Below, one piece after another: positions 45,866 to 54,249 of a stretch of DNA of 64,000 nucleotides. Positions within the stretch are counted from its first letter, which is position 1. Each line of letters begins with the position of its first letter. Below the pieces are notes generated by a model. The model searched no databases. It was not told the origin of the DNA and worked only from the letters and a program-made list of their open reading frames with translations. The stretch lies in contig NZ_CP032279.1 of assembly GCF_001696615.3 (NCBI RefSeq), positions 3,286,001-3,350,000 on the forward strand, given 5' to 3'. Both the position numbers and the translations under genes were made by a program. The DNA comes from Acinetobacter sp. WCHAc010034. Lineage in GTDB: Bacteria > Pseudomonadota > Gammaproteobacteria > Pseudomonadales > Moraxellaceae.

Positions 45866-48070
45866 TTAAACCGGATGGTGCTGGATTTTCCATGCGCGGT
45901 GGATTTTCTGATTGCGCTTGAAATCCGGGCCAATGGTTTCATTGCTGATTTCCTGCACGTCAAACATCGCTTCAACTTCTTCATCCATCTCAAAGCCGCG
46001 GTAGTTGTTTGAGAAGTACAGCGTGCCTTCCGTGGTTAAGCGGTTCATGGCGCGCTTCAGCAGAGAATTATGGTCGCGCTGCACATCAAATGTGCCGTAG
46101 AACTTCTTCGAGTTGGAGAACGTCGGCGGATCAATAAAGATCAGGTCATACTGCTCATGGCCTTCTTTCAGCCATTCAAAACAGTCGCTGGCGAAGAACT
46201 GATGCTGTTCATCGACATGGTCAACCGTTAAGCCGTTCAGCACAAAGTTCTCTTTAGACCAGTTCAGGTAGGTATTGGAAAGGTCAACACTGGTGGTGCT
46301 GGCTGCGCCGCCTAAAGCGGCATGCAGGCTGGCTGTAGAAGTATAGCTGTACAGGTTCAGGAAGTGCTTGCCTTTGGCTTCAGCAGCAATGCGCAGGCGC
46401 ATTTGACGGTGGTCAAGGAACAGGCCGGTATCCAGATAGTCTGTTAAGTTGACTAGGATTTTGGCTTTGCCTTCCTGCACAATAAAGCGCTTGGACGCTG
46501 TGCTTTGCTTCGCGTACTGGGCTTTGCCTTCCTGGCGCGCGCGGGTCTTAATAAAGATTGCGTCGCGGCCTAAGCCGGTTACCGCGCGGATTGCCTGCAG
46601 CGCAAGGTTGAAGCGCTTTTTGGCTTTTTCAGGATCGATAGTTTTTGGCGGCGCATATTCCTGCACATGCAGCTTGTCGCCGTATAAATCGACCGCGACA
46701 TTAAAGTCAGGCAAATCCGCATCATATAGGCGCAGGCAGTAAATATTTTCTTTAACAGCCCACTTTTTCAATGCCTGCATGTTTTTCTGCAGGCGGTTGG
46801 TGAAGTCTTCTGCGCCTTCAATCGCTTCAAACTGCTGCGGCTGCCAAGTGGCTAAAAATGGCTGAGTAACCGCTGCCGGTTTAATTGTTCCGAAGCGGAC
46901 ATAAATCGGCAATTTGCCGTTCATCAGGCGCAGAATTTGCGGATCATTAAAGGCCAGTACGTCAGCCTGCTCAACGGCCGCAGCAATTACGGCTGCATAT
47001 TGATTCGGGAAATTCTTCTGCAACAGCGCAGATAGGCCTAAGTACAGCGCGCGGTTGGAGGCTTTTTCACCCAGACGCTCGCCATAAGGCGGGTTGGTGA
47101 CAATAAATGCGCGCTTGCCGGCAGCTTCAAAATCAGGCCAGTCGGCTAAAGTGCGCTCTTCAATTTTAATTTGATCCAGAACCGATTCAAAGCCGGCGGC
47201 GATAATATTCTGCTTGGTGGCTTTGACTGCTTCCCAGTCGGCATCATAGGCATAGAATTTCGGCAGCTGCTGTTCCAGCGCTTTGGCGTGGCGTTCGGCA
47301 GCATCGGCTTTAATGCCCATCCATAAATCATGGTCATGGCCATTCCAGCCGTTGAAGCCGAAGCGGCGCACTAAGCCTGGCGCGCGGTCAGTCAGAATCA
47401 TCAGCGCTTCAATAATAAATGTGCCTGAGCCGCACATCGGATCTAAAATAATTTCCGGATCGCGCTGTTTTAATTTTGCTTTTTGCAGAATGGCTGCAGC
47501 TAAGTTTTCTTTAATCGGCGCATCGGTCATGTAGCGGCGGTAGCCGCGCTTATGCAGCGAGTCGCCGGACAAATCCAGGCAGTAGGTATGCGCGGTTTTT
47601 CCGGCCAGCACATACAGGGTGATTTCCGGCTGCTTAATGTCAATGCTTGGGCGCTTGCCGACCGCTTCCATGAAGGAATCCACCACGCCATCTTTTACGC
47701 GCAGCGTCGCAAACTGGCTGTTGACTTTAATTTCACGCTCAACATGCAGGCGCACAGCAAATGTGCTTTGCGGCGCAAAAATCAGCGACCAGTCAAAGCT
47801 GATCGCACCTTCATAGAGCTCTTCAGCCACATCGCGCGCGTCATGGGTAAATTCCAGTTCATGGGTATGAATAGGCATTAAAACGCGTGAAGCCAAGCGT
47901 GACCACATGCAGATGCGGTAAGCGTCCGCCAATGTGCCTTTGAAAATCAACCGACCCGGCAACTGCTCAATATTTTGAACACCTAAACCTTCAATTTCCT
48001 CGCGGAGTAAGGTTTCAAGCCCATCTGCACAGGTGACCCAATATGAAGAAAGACGGGGTTTCGAATTCAT
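45866..48070 (-). CDS. rlmL: bifunctional 23S rRNA methyltransferase RlmKL
   Basis: Methylates 23S rRNA at G2445 (N2, RlmL half) and G2069 (N7, RlmK half). The order is a THUMP domain (about 45-155), the RlmL domain with DPMCGSGTFIIEAL and the catalytic TNPPYGERLG, then the RlmK domain with FLNLYSYTSTASLHAALGGA and FIDPPTFSNSKK. I start at the ATG at 48070 (MNSKPRLSSYWVTC, 734 residues) because GGAAATTTAC places a ribosome binding site there. An in-frame upstream codon at 48088 is less likely. The length is like E. coli RlmL (702) with a longer linker. Confidence 0.94.
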   Translation of the reverse strand: MNSKPRLSSYWVTCADGLETLLREEIEGLGVQNIEQLPGRLIFKGTLADAYRICMWSRLASRVLMPIHTHELEFTHDARDVAEELYEGAISFDWSLIFAPQSTFAVRLHVEREIKVNSQFATLRVKDGVVDSFMEAVGKRPSIDIKQPEITLYVLAGKTAHTYCLDLSGDSLHKRGYRRYMTDAPIKENLAAAILQKAKLKQRDPEIILDPMCGSGTFIIEALMILTDRAPGLVRRFGFNGWNGHDHDLWMGIKADAAERHAKALEQQLPKFYAYDADWEAVKATKQNIIAAGFESVLDQIKIEERTLADWPDFEAAGKRAFIVTNPPYGERLGEKASNRALYLGLSALLQKNFPNQYAAVIAAAVEQADVLAFNDPQILRLMNGKLPIYVRFGTIKPAAVTQPFLATWQPQQFEAIEGAEDFTNRLQKNMQALKKWAVKENIYCLRLYDADLPDFNVAVDLYGDKLHVQEYAPPKTIDPEKAKKRFNLALQAIRAVTGLGRDAIFIKTRARQEGKAQYAKQSTASKRFIVQEGKAKILVNLTDYLDTGLFLDHRQMRLRIAAEAKGKHFLNLYSYTSTASLHAALGGAASTTSVDLSNTYLNWSKENFVLNGLTVDHVDEQHQFFASDCFEWLKEGHEQYDLIFIDPPTFSNSKKFYGTFDVQRDHNSLLKRAMNRLTTEGTLYFSNNYRGFEMDEEVEAMFDVQEISNETIGPDFKRNQKIHRAWKIQHHPV

Positions 48071-48338
48071 GTAAATTTCCAAAAGCAAAAAAGCAATCCG
48101 ATATTTTAACTTATTTTCACCTATTTGGGCGCATCATCTGCACCGGTTGCTTGAGAAATATGAAGCATTGCCTGCGTGCTCAAAAGATTCAGCAGCGCCG
48201 CCTAAAAAGAAAAATCACGTTATTGGTATGCATTTTGCTTATTTGAATGCTTATTCACTGAAGCATCTGCGCTTGGGGCTGGTAAAAAGCAGATGCATTC
48301 GGTTTTTTGAAGTTTTCTAATAGGGTAAGGGGAATGAA

Positions 48339-48695
48339 ATGATGCATGCAGAGCGCGGTGAAAGTATTGTAAATTCAGAAGTTTTTTCTGCGGCGGCGCT
48401 GTTTTACGCGCGCCTGCGCAGAGTGACTGGCCGTGTGATTGATGTACTTTATCTGGCTGAAAATCAAGAATATGCGCGCTATGCCATTGAAATTGCGCAG
48501 CAGGCCAATGACCCGGAACTGGAGCGCCTGACTCAGCGCCTATATGCCTTGCTGGATTTAAGCGCGGCGGCAGAACCGGCAGAGGAAACGCTGGAAGAAC
48601 AGCTGCAGGAGGAGCCTGAGTACCGTGAGGAGGCGACGCCGGAAGAAATCTACAATGCGCAAGTGTCCCATCATTATATTGGCGCGCTGCGCTAG
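48339..48695 (+). CDS. hypothetical Acinetobacter protein (118 aa)
   Basis: Cytoplasmic, helical and acidic: FSAAALFYARLRRVTGRVIDVLYLAENQEYARYAIEIAQQANDPELERLTQRLYALL, then a glutamate-rich linker and a C-terminal EIYNAQVSHHYIGALR tag. No family I can name with a known role. A strong AAGGGG six bases before the first ATG of an ATGATG pair fixes the start, and a terminator follows. The good signals at both ends argue for a real gene. Confidence 0.75.
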   Translation: MMHAERGESIVNSEVFSAAALFYARLRRVTGRVIDVLYLAENQEYARYAIEIAQQANDPELERLTQRLYALLDLSAAAEPAEETLEEQLQEEPEYREEATPEEIYNAQVSHHYIGALR

Positions 48696-48721
48696 CTTTC
48701 CGAAAGCATCAAATTTTTAGG

Positions 48722-48762
48722 CAGGCGTTAAGCGCTTGATCCGCTTGGCGCCTGTATTTTTT
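48722..48762 (+). terminator. terminator after the 118-residue hypothetical
   Basis: CAGGCG-TT-AAGCG, loop CTTGATC, CGCTT-GG-CGCCTG, followed by TATTTTTT. Confidence 0.75.
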
Positions 48763-48941
48763 GCAGCAAAAACAAGGGGGAAAGCGCAGCGCCAAAAAAG
48801 TCCGGATGAATTACTCTGTTTAAATTATCTCATTGAATTAATACATAGGAATTCAGGATTAATTTTTTAATTTCCGTTTTTATTTCTGCAATAATTCAGT
48901 TCAAATGCTGAAAACTTCAACTGCCAAAGGCTGGGATTCTC

Positions 48942-48949
48942 TGTATAAT
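48942..48949 (+). promoter_or_regulatory. extended -10 of pyrB
   Basis: TGTATAAT, a perfect -10 with TG extension about 29 bp before the pyrB ATG. No close -35 match is seen at the right distance. Confidence 0.65.
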
Positions 48950-48977
48950 GTATTAACTTAACGATAAGGAATCTCTC

Positions 48978-49994
48978 ATGCACTTGGCGGCATTGCATAC
49001 ACCGAGCCAGATTCAACTCAACCAAGATGGAAACCTAAAACATTTTCTGACCATCGAAGGCCTTTCTAAAGAAACCCTCACAAAAATATTGGACACTGCG
49101 CAGTCCTTTTTTAATGACCAAAATCAGCTAATTACCAATAACCTCCTAGAAGGTCGCACGGTAATGAATCTGTTTTTTGAAAATTCCACCCGCACCCGCA
49201 CCACCTTTGAAGCGGCAGCCAAGCGCCTTTCCGCCAACGTGCTGAACATTGATATTGCCCGCTCAAGCACCTCTAAAGGTGAGACGCTGCGCGATACCTT
49301 GTGGAATTTGGAAGCTATGGCCACGGACATTTTTGTGGTGCGCCATTCATCTTCAGGCGCGCCGCATTTCATTGCCAAAGACGTTTGCCCGCATGTCGCG
49401 ATTATCAATGCAGGCGACGGCCGCCATGCACATCCGACGCAGGCCATGCTGGATATGCTGACCATCCGCCGTGAAACCAAGAAAAATTTTGAAGACTTAA
49501 GCGTTGCGATTATCGGCGACATTAAGCATTCGCGCGTTGCGCGCTCGGACGTGGCCGCTTTGCAGACGCTGGGCTGTAAAGATATCCGCGTGATTGCGCC
49601 GAATACCTTGCTTCCTTACGGTTTTGCAGAATATGGCGCAGATGTGCGCTTATTTAACAAAATGGAAGACGGCATCCGCGACTGTGATGTGATCATTACC
49701 TTGCGCATTCAAAACGAGCGCATTGATTCGCCGGCATTATCGTCACAGGCGGAATTTTACAAAATGTACGGCCTGAACAAAGAGCGCCTGGCCTTGGCGA
49801 AACCGGACTGCATCGTGATGCATCCCGGCCCTATGAACCGCGGCGTAGAAATTGATTCCAGCATTGCTGACGGCGCGCAATCGGTGATTCTGCATCAGGT
49901 GACCAATGGCATTGCGGTGCGCATGGCGGTGCTGGCTTTGGCCATGCAGGGCCAGCTGCAGGAAAAAGGTTTAATTGAAGCGGTTGCGGGTTAA
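48978..49994 (+). CDS. pyrB: aspartate carbamoyltransferase catalytic subunit PyrB
   Basis: Commits carbamoyl phosphate and aspartate to pyrimidine synthesis. The carbamoyl-phosphate motif [13 protein letters not shown] lies near residue 62 and [12 protein letters not shown] follows. Also present are [12 protein letters not shown], the [12 protein letters not shown] loop and the [11 protein letters not shown] end motif. At 338 residues it carries the roughly 30-residue N-terminal extension of Pseudomonas-type ATCase, which is thought to carry nucleotide regulation. AAGGA precedes the ATG. The pyrC'-like gene follows after 9 bp; no pyrI is present. Confidence 0.96.
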   Translation: MHLAALHTPSQIQLNQDGNLKHFLTIEGLSKETLTKILDTAQSFFNDQNQLITNNLLEGRTVMNLFFENSTRTRTTFEAAAKRLSANVLNIDIARSSTSKGETLRDTLWNLEAMATDIFVVRHSSSGAPHFIAKDVCPHVAIINAGDGRHAHPTQAMLDMLTIRRETKKNFEDLSVAIIGDIKHSRVARSDVAALQTLGCKDIRVIAPNTLLPYGFAEYGADVRLFNKMEDGIRDCDVIITLRIQNERIDSPALSSQAEFYKMYGLNKERLALAKPDCIVMHPGPMNRGVEIDSSIADGAQSVILHQVTNGIAVRMAVLALAMQGQLQEKGLIEAVAG

Positions 49995-50003
49995 GGGAAA
50001 GTC

Positions 50004-51239
50004 ATGACTATTGTAAAAATTGAAAATGTGCGTGTCTTGGACCCAATCCAGAAAACTGACAGCGTGCAGACGGTTTATATTGAAAACGGCAAGCTGATTG
50101 CTGAAACAGCCCATGCTTCAGAAGTGATTGACGGCCAAGGCAAATGGCTGATGCCGACCATGGTGGATCTGTGCGCGCGCCTGCGTGAGCCGGGCCAGCA
50201 GCAGCATGGCACGCTGAAGTCTGAAGGCAAAGCTGCCCGTGAAAACGGCATTCTGCATATCTTTACGCCGCCGGATTCACAGCCGATTGTGCAGGACAAT
50301 GGCGCCTTAATTCACGGCCTGGTTGAAAAAGCCATGCTGGACGGCGGCATTTATCTGCAGGTGATCGGCGCGCAAACCCAAGGCCTGCTCGGCAAGCAGC
50401 CGGCGAATATGGCGGGCCTGAAAAAAGGCGGCTGTACTGCGGTTTCCAATGCTAATGAGCCATTTATGGATGATGATGTGGTGCTCCGCACATTGGAATA
50501 CGCCGCTGGCCTGGACATGACGGTGGTGTTCTATGCGGAAGAGCCGCAGATTGCCAAAGACGGCTGCGTGCATGAAGGCTTTGTGGCGTCGCGTCAGGGC
50601 CTGCCGATGATTCCAGCTTTAGCTGAAACTATCGCCATTGCCAAATACCTGCTGATGGTTGAAGTTAGCGGCGTGCGCGCGCACTTTGGCTTGTTGTCCT
50701 GCGGCGCGTCTGTTGAATTGATTAAGGCTGCTAAGGCGAAAGGCTTGCCGGTCACTGCGGATGTCGCCATGCATCAGCTGCATTTAACTGACCAGCTGAT
50801 TGACGGCTTTAACTCGCTGGCGCATGTGCGCCCGCCGCTGCGTTCAGCAGCAGACCGCGACTTGTTGCGCCAAGGTGTAAAAGACGGCATTATTGATGCC
50901 ATCAGCACGCATCATGAGCCATTAAGCAGCTCTGCCAAAATGGCGCCGTTTGCTGAAACGCAGCCGGGCTTTACCGCATTTGACACCTATGTGCCGTTTG
51001 GCATTCAGCTGATTGATGAAGGCCTGTTTGAACCGCTGCAATGGGTTGAGAAAGTGACTGCTGCGCCGGCGCGCGTTGCCAATATGTATGCGCGCTGGGT
51101 GGAAGAAGCCGGCTGGGCGCTGGTTGACCCTGCACTGGAATGGACGGTGAGCAAAGACAGCATTGTTTCAAACGGCAAAAATACCCCGCTGATTAATCAA
51201 ACGGTAAAAGGCAAGGTGCTTAAAACCTTCGCCGCTTAG
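50004..51239 (+). CDS. pyrX: non-catalytic dihydroorotase-like subunit PyrC'
   Basis: Dihydroorotase fold, 411 residues, but with the zinc site lost. The HxH of active enzymes (DxHxHLREP) reads D-L-C-A-R-L-R-E-P at residues 55-63, and the catalytic Asp near 308 (ATDHAP in active enzymes) reads STHHEP. In Pseudomonas such a pyrC' forms a dodecamer with PyrB and is needed for ATCase activity, not for dihydroorotase activity. The immediate pyrB neighbour fits that role. A separate true pyrC should exist elsewhere in the genome. Confidence 0.9.
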   Translation: MTIVKIENVRVLDPIQKTDSVQTVYIENGKLIAETAHASEVIDGQGKWLMPTMVDLCARLREPGQQQHGTLKSEGKAARENGILHIFTPPDSQPIVQDNGALIHGLVEKAMLDGGIYLQVIGAQTQGLLGKQPANMAGLKKGGCTAVSNANEPFMDDDVVLRTLEYAAGLDMTVVFYAEEPQIAKDGCVHEGFVASRQGLPMIPALAETIAIAKYLLMVEVSGVRAHFGLLSCGASVELIKAAKAKGLPVTADVAMHQLHLTDQLIDGFNSLAHVRPPLRSAADRDLLRQGVKDGIIDAISTHHEPLSSSAKMAPFAETQPGFTAFDTYVPFGIQLIDEGLFEPLQWVEKVTAAPARVANMYARWVEEAGWALVDPALEWTVSKDSIVSNGKNTPLINQTVKGKVLKTFAA

Positions 51240-51253
51240 TTTTTATGGCAGTG

Positions 51254-51277
51254 AAAAGTCAGCTCCGGCTGGCTTTT
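51254..51277 (+). terminator. terminator after pyrC'
   Basis: AAAAGTCAGC, loop TCCG, GCTGGCTTTT with one T-G pair and a T run. Confidence 0.85.
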
Positions 51278-51469
51278 TTATTGGGCTGTTCTATTCCTGA
51301 TAAAAGGGAAAATAGCCTGAGAACAGGCGAAAAGCAGAGACAGCTTTAAGCAAGGGAAATTGAGCCTTGAATGCTCGCAAGGCAGGATTTTTTCTCAAGA
51401 GGATGGCTTAATCGCGCGCTTTTTGGTTAAATACCGCGGAAAATTATAAAACAGCATGGTTTAAATAGA

Positions 51470-52510
51470 ATGAACAGCAAAAGCATTATTCTTGGTCTGG
51501 TTTGCAGTACAGCGCTGATTTCGGGCTGTGATTTTTTTAAAAATAAAAAACAGGAAGCTGCGGAAGTCAAAACTCCGGAAGTGGCTGACTGGAGCTGCAC
51601 CGCGCCGGACAATGTGCAGCAGATGCAGGACTATCTGAAGGAAGAATATTTAAAAGAAGTCGATCAGCGCATCCGCCATTCAGGCTATGAAGCCGATCAG
51701 GCGCTGCTGGACAAAATCCGCAAAAACATCAAATTTGAAATCAGCCACATCAGCACCAAGACAGAAAAGCCCGAACAGGCGAAAACACTGGACTGCAGCA
51801 GCTTAATTACCGCTGTTTTGCCGAAAGGCCTGCAGAAGCGCGCCGAAAATGCCTATCTGGATGAGCCTTGTGAAGAATGCGAAACTGAAGAAAACAGCAG
51901 CCGCAGCTATACGCTGCAGGATCATTACAGCACGTCTTTTCCCAGCCTGACCTTGAAAAATGACCGCTTAAATGGCATCGACTTTATTTATCATATTGAA
52001 AAATCAGATAAAGATGAGATCAGCATGACCATGGAAAGCCATTATGTTGTGGGGCAGGCAGCCTATCTGACCCAGCTGGCGGTGCAGTACGCATCCTACT
52101 TAAAAGCCAATGCGCAGAATAAGGAAGATTCGAAAAAGTACGTAGAGGAAAATGCCGCGCAGCGTGATTTGGCGCAAAAGGCTTTGGATGTGCGCCAGAA
52201 AGAACTGGAAAATGAGAAAAAATCCAGCGTTGAGCGCCTGAATGCGGCGTGGGACCGCTTCAGCGCTGAGCAGAAGACCTCACTGCAGCAGGACCAGTCC
52301 GACTGGTTTGAAAAGCGCGATATTGACTGCAAGGTGCTGTCGCAGAAGAATGTGCATGAGCTGGATGAAAAAGAGCGGGAAACTTACCAGAAGCAGGCGG
52401 AGTATTGGAATGAGGCGATGTATCAGCAGAATCAGGACATTCAGTACAGCAAGTGCTTTATTCAAAAGACCAAAGAGCGTGCAGTGTATTTAAATAACGT
52501 TTTTAATTAA
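51470..52510 (+). CDS. lipoprotein with a LprI-like (DUF1311) C-terminal domain
   Basis: 346 residues. The lipobox is ALISGC at about residue 20, followed by a lysine-rich linker. The middle (60-200) has a CEECETEE motif and is unassigned. Residues 220-250 are a charged coiled coil. The C-terminal 90 residues (LNAAWDRFSAEQKTSLQQDQSDWFEKRDIDC ... YSKCFIQKTKERAVYLNN) follow the LprI/DUF1311 pattern with paired Cys, a domain linked to lysozyme inhibition. The lysozyme-inhibitor role here is inferred. It has no clear ribosome binding site and is a single gene. Confidence 0.78.
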   Translation: MNSKSIILGLVCSTALISGCDFFKNKKQEAAEVKTPEVADWSCTAPDNVQQMQDYLKEEYLKEVDQRIRHSGYEADQALLDKIRKNIKFEISHISTKTEKPEQAKTLDCSSLITAVLPKGLQKRAENAYLDEPCEECETEENSSRSYTLQDHYSTSFPSLTLKNDRLNGIDFIYHIEKSDKDEISMTMESHYVVGQAAYLTQLAVQYASYLKANAQNKEDSKKYVEENAAQRDLAQKALDVRQKELENEKKSSVERLNAAWDRFSAEQKTSLQQDQSDWFEKRDIDCKVLSQKNVHELDEKERETYQKQAEYWNEAMYQQNQDIQYSKCFIQKTKERAVYLNNVFN

Positions 52511-52530
52511 ATTAGATCCGCATTTTTACT

Positions 52531-52554
52531 AAAGGGCGAATTGATTCGCCCTTT
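52531..52554 (+). terminator. terminator after the LprI-like gene
   Basis: AAAGGGCGAA, loop TTGA, TTCGCCCTTT and T run; 10-bp perfect stem. Confidence 0.9.
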
Positions 52555-52600
52555 TTTTATTGGCATGCTGTAGGCGGTAAAAAAAACAGCGGATGGATTT

Positions 52601-53380
52601 ATGCGGATCAGTTTTATCGGCGCCGGACGGGTGGCGCATCATTTGGCGCATGCGCTGAAGCAGCAGCATCAGATCGTCAATATTTTCAGTCAGGGCCATA
52701 TTCATGCGCAGCAGCTGGCGGATGCCGTTGGCGCAGCAGCGGTGCAGTCTTTCACTGAATTAAGCGCTGATATTGATCTGCTGCTGATTGCGGTCAGTGA
52801 CAGCGCCATTGCGCAGGTTATTCAGGCGGTGCATCCGCAGCTGCCGAAGACCTTAATTGCGCATACCTCGGGCAGCACCGATATCGCTAAGCTTGCGGAA
52901 GCGCATAGCCGGGCGGGCGTATTTTACCCTTTGCAGACCTTCAGCCTGGAGCGCGGGATAGACTGGGGCAGCACGCCGGTTTTTACCGAAGCTGCAGCGC
53001 CCGCTGATTTAGAACTGCTGACCGAGCTGGCAAATAGCCTAAGCAGTAGGGTCTATCAATATTCTTCGGCGCAGCGCCTCAGCCTGCATTTGGCTGCCGT
53101 CTACGCCTGCAATTTCGCCAACTATTGCTATGACATGGCCAAGCAGATTACGGATGAAAAACAGGCCGATTTCAGCCTGCTGTATCCCTTAATTCTGGAA
53201 ACGGCGCAAAAAGCGCTTAAGGCTGACCCGAAAGACACGCAGACCGGGCCTGCCATGCGCGGCGACCATAACATTATTGCCATGCATACCCGGATGTTGC
53301 AGCAACAGCAGCGGACAGACCTGCAGCAGGTTTATTCGCTGTTCAGCGAGCAGATTTTAAGCCGGCATCAGCAGCCGTGA
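52601..53380 (+). CDS. Rossmann-like and DUF2520 domain protein
   Basis: 259 residues. The N-terminal NAD(P)-type Rossmann domain has ISFIGAGRVAHHLAHAL at residues 3-19 and LLIAVSDSAIAQV. The C-terminal DUF2520 helical domain has GVFYPLQTFSLERG and HLAAVYACNFANYCYDMAKQI. The layout resembles F420-dependent or ketopantoate/pyrroline reductases, but the reaction is not known. The next gene, a methyltransferase, starts about 60 bp later on the same strand, so a small operon is possible. Confidence 0.85.
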   Translation: MRISFIGAGRVAHHLAHALKQQHQIVNIFSQGHIHAQQLADAVGAAAVQSFTELSADIDLLLIAVSDSAIAQVIQAVHPQLPKTLIAHTSGSTDIAKLAEAHSRAGVFYPLQTFSLERGIDWGSTPVFTEAAAPADLELLTELANSLSSRVYQYSSAQRLSLHLAAVYACNFANYCYDMAKQITDEKQADFSLLYPLILETAQKALKADPKDTQTGPAMRGDHNIIAMHTRMLQQQQRTDLQQVYSLFSEQILSRHQQP

Positions 53381-53441
53381 GGGCCGCTTTAGAGCGGCAT
53401 TGCCTCAAAATATTTTAAACCGGATAAGAAGGAAAATAAGT

Positions 53442-54113
53442 TTGGCTAAGGATTTCAGCAGTCAGCAGGTGGTGGATGGCTACGACCAGCACATCAGAAA
53501 ATTAATTCCCGGCTATGAAGTGGTGCATCAGCAGATTTTGGCGCTGCTGAAAGCGCATTTGCCTGAGCGCGCCAATATTCTGATTATCGGCGCAGGCACA
53601 GGCTATGAGCTGGGCTATCTGCTGCAGCATTTTCCAGACTGCAGCTTTACCGTCACGGAGCTTTCACAGGCCATGCTGGACAAAGCTCAGCGCTATGCCG
53701 CGCCGTGGAATGCCGCGGACCGCGTGGACTTCATCTTGGGGCAGCATACGCAGTTCAGCGGCCAGACAAAATTTGACGCGGTTCTATCCATTCTGGTCAC
53801 GCATTTTGTGCCTTTTGAACAGAAACTGGAATTCATGCAGGGCGCCCGCCAGTGCCTGAATGCTGAGGGGATTTTTATGACCTTCGATTTAATGCAGTTT
53901 AAATCTGAATTGGAAGCCGGTGCCTTAAAGCAGATATGCGAGCTGAATGGCTTATCTGAAAAGCAGACCCAAGCCATGCTGCATAGAATGCGTGATGATT
54001 TTTTTGCGTTAAATGACCTGCAAACCTTGGAGCATCTGCAGCAGGCGGGTTTTGGCAAGGCGGAGCGCTTTAGCCAGATTTTGTGCTATCAAGGCTTTAT
54101 TGCCCATGAATAA
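53442..54113 (+). CDS. class I SAM-dependent methyltransferase
   Basis: SAM-binding motif I is NILIIGAGTGYELGYLL near residue 45; an acidic residue and FTVTELSQAMLDKAQ (motif post-I) follow, then FDAVLSILVTHFVPFEQKLEF. The substrate is unknown. I place the start at the TTG at 53442 (223 residues) because AAGAAGGA lies nine bases upstream. A TTG at 53400 in the same frame would add 14 residues but has no ribosome binding site. The preceding DUF2520 gene is on the same strand. Confidence 0.8.
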   Translation: MAKDFSSQQVVDGYDQHIRKLIPGYEVVHQQILALLKAHLPERANILIIGAGTGYELGYLLQHFPDCSFTVTELSQAMLDKAQRYAAPWNAADRVDFILGQHTQFSGQTKFDAVLSILVTHFVPFEQKLEFMQGARQCLNAEGIFMTFDLMQFKSELEAGALKQICELNGLSEKQTQAMLHRMRDDFFALNDLQTLEHLQQAGFGKAERFSQILCYQGFIAHE

Positions 54114-54249
54114 AAACCGTTAAAGCTGCGGCGGGATAATCAGCAGCTTCTCGATTGTTCCGCCAAAAGGCATTCTTAATATCAATTATTCTATTGCCTG
54201 AAAATGGCATACTTTTAGATCATAAAAATAAATAGCCTGGATCATAAAA

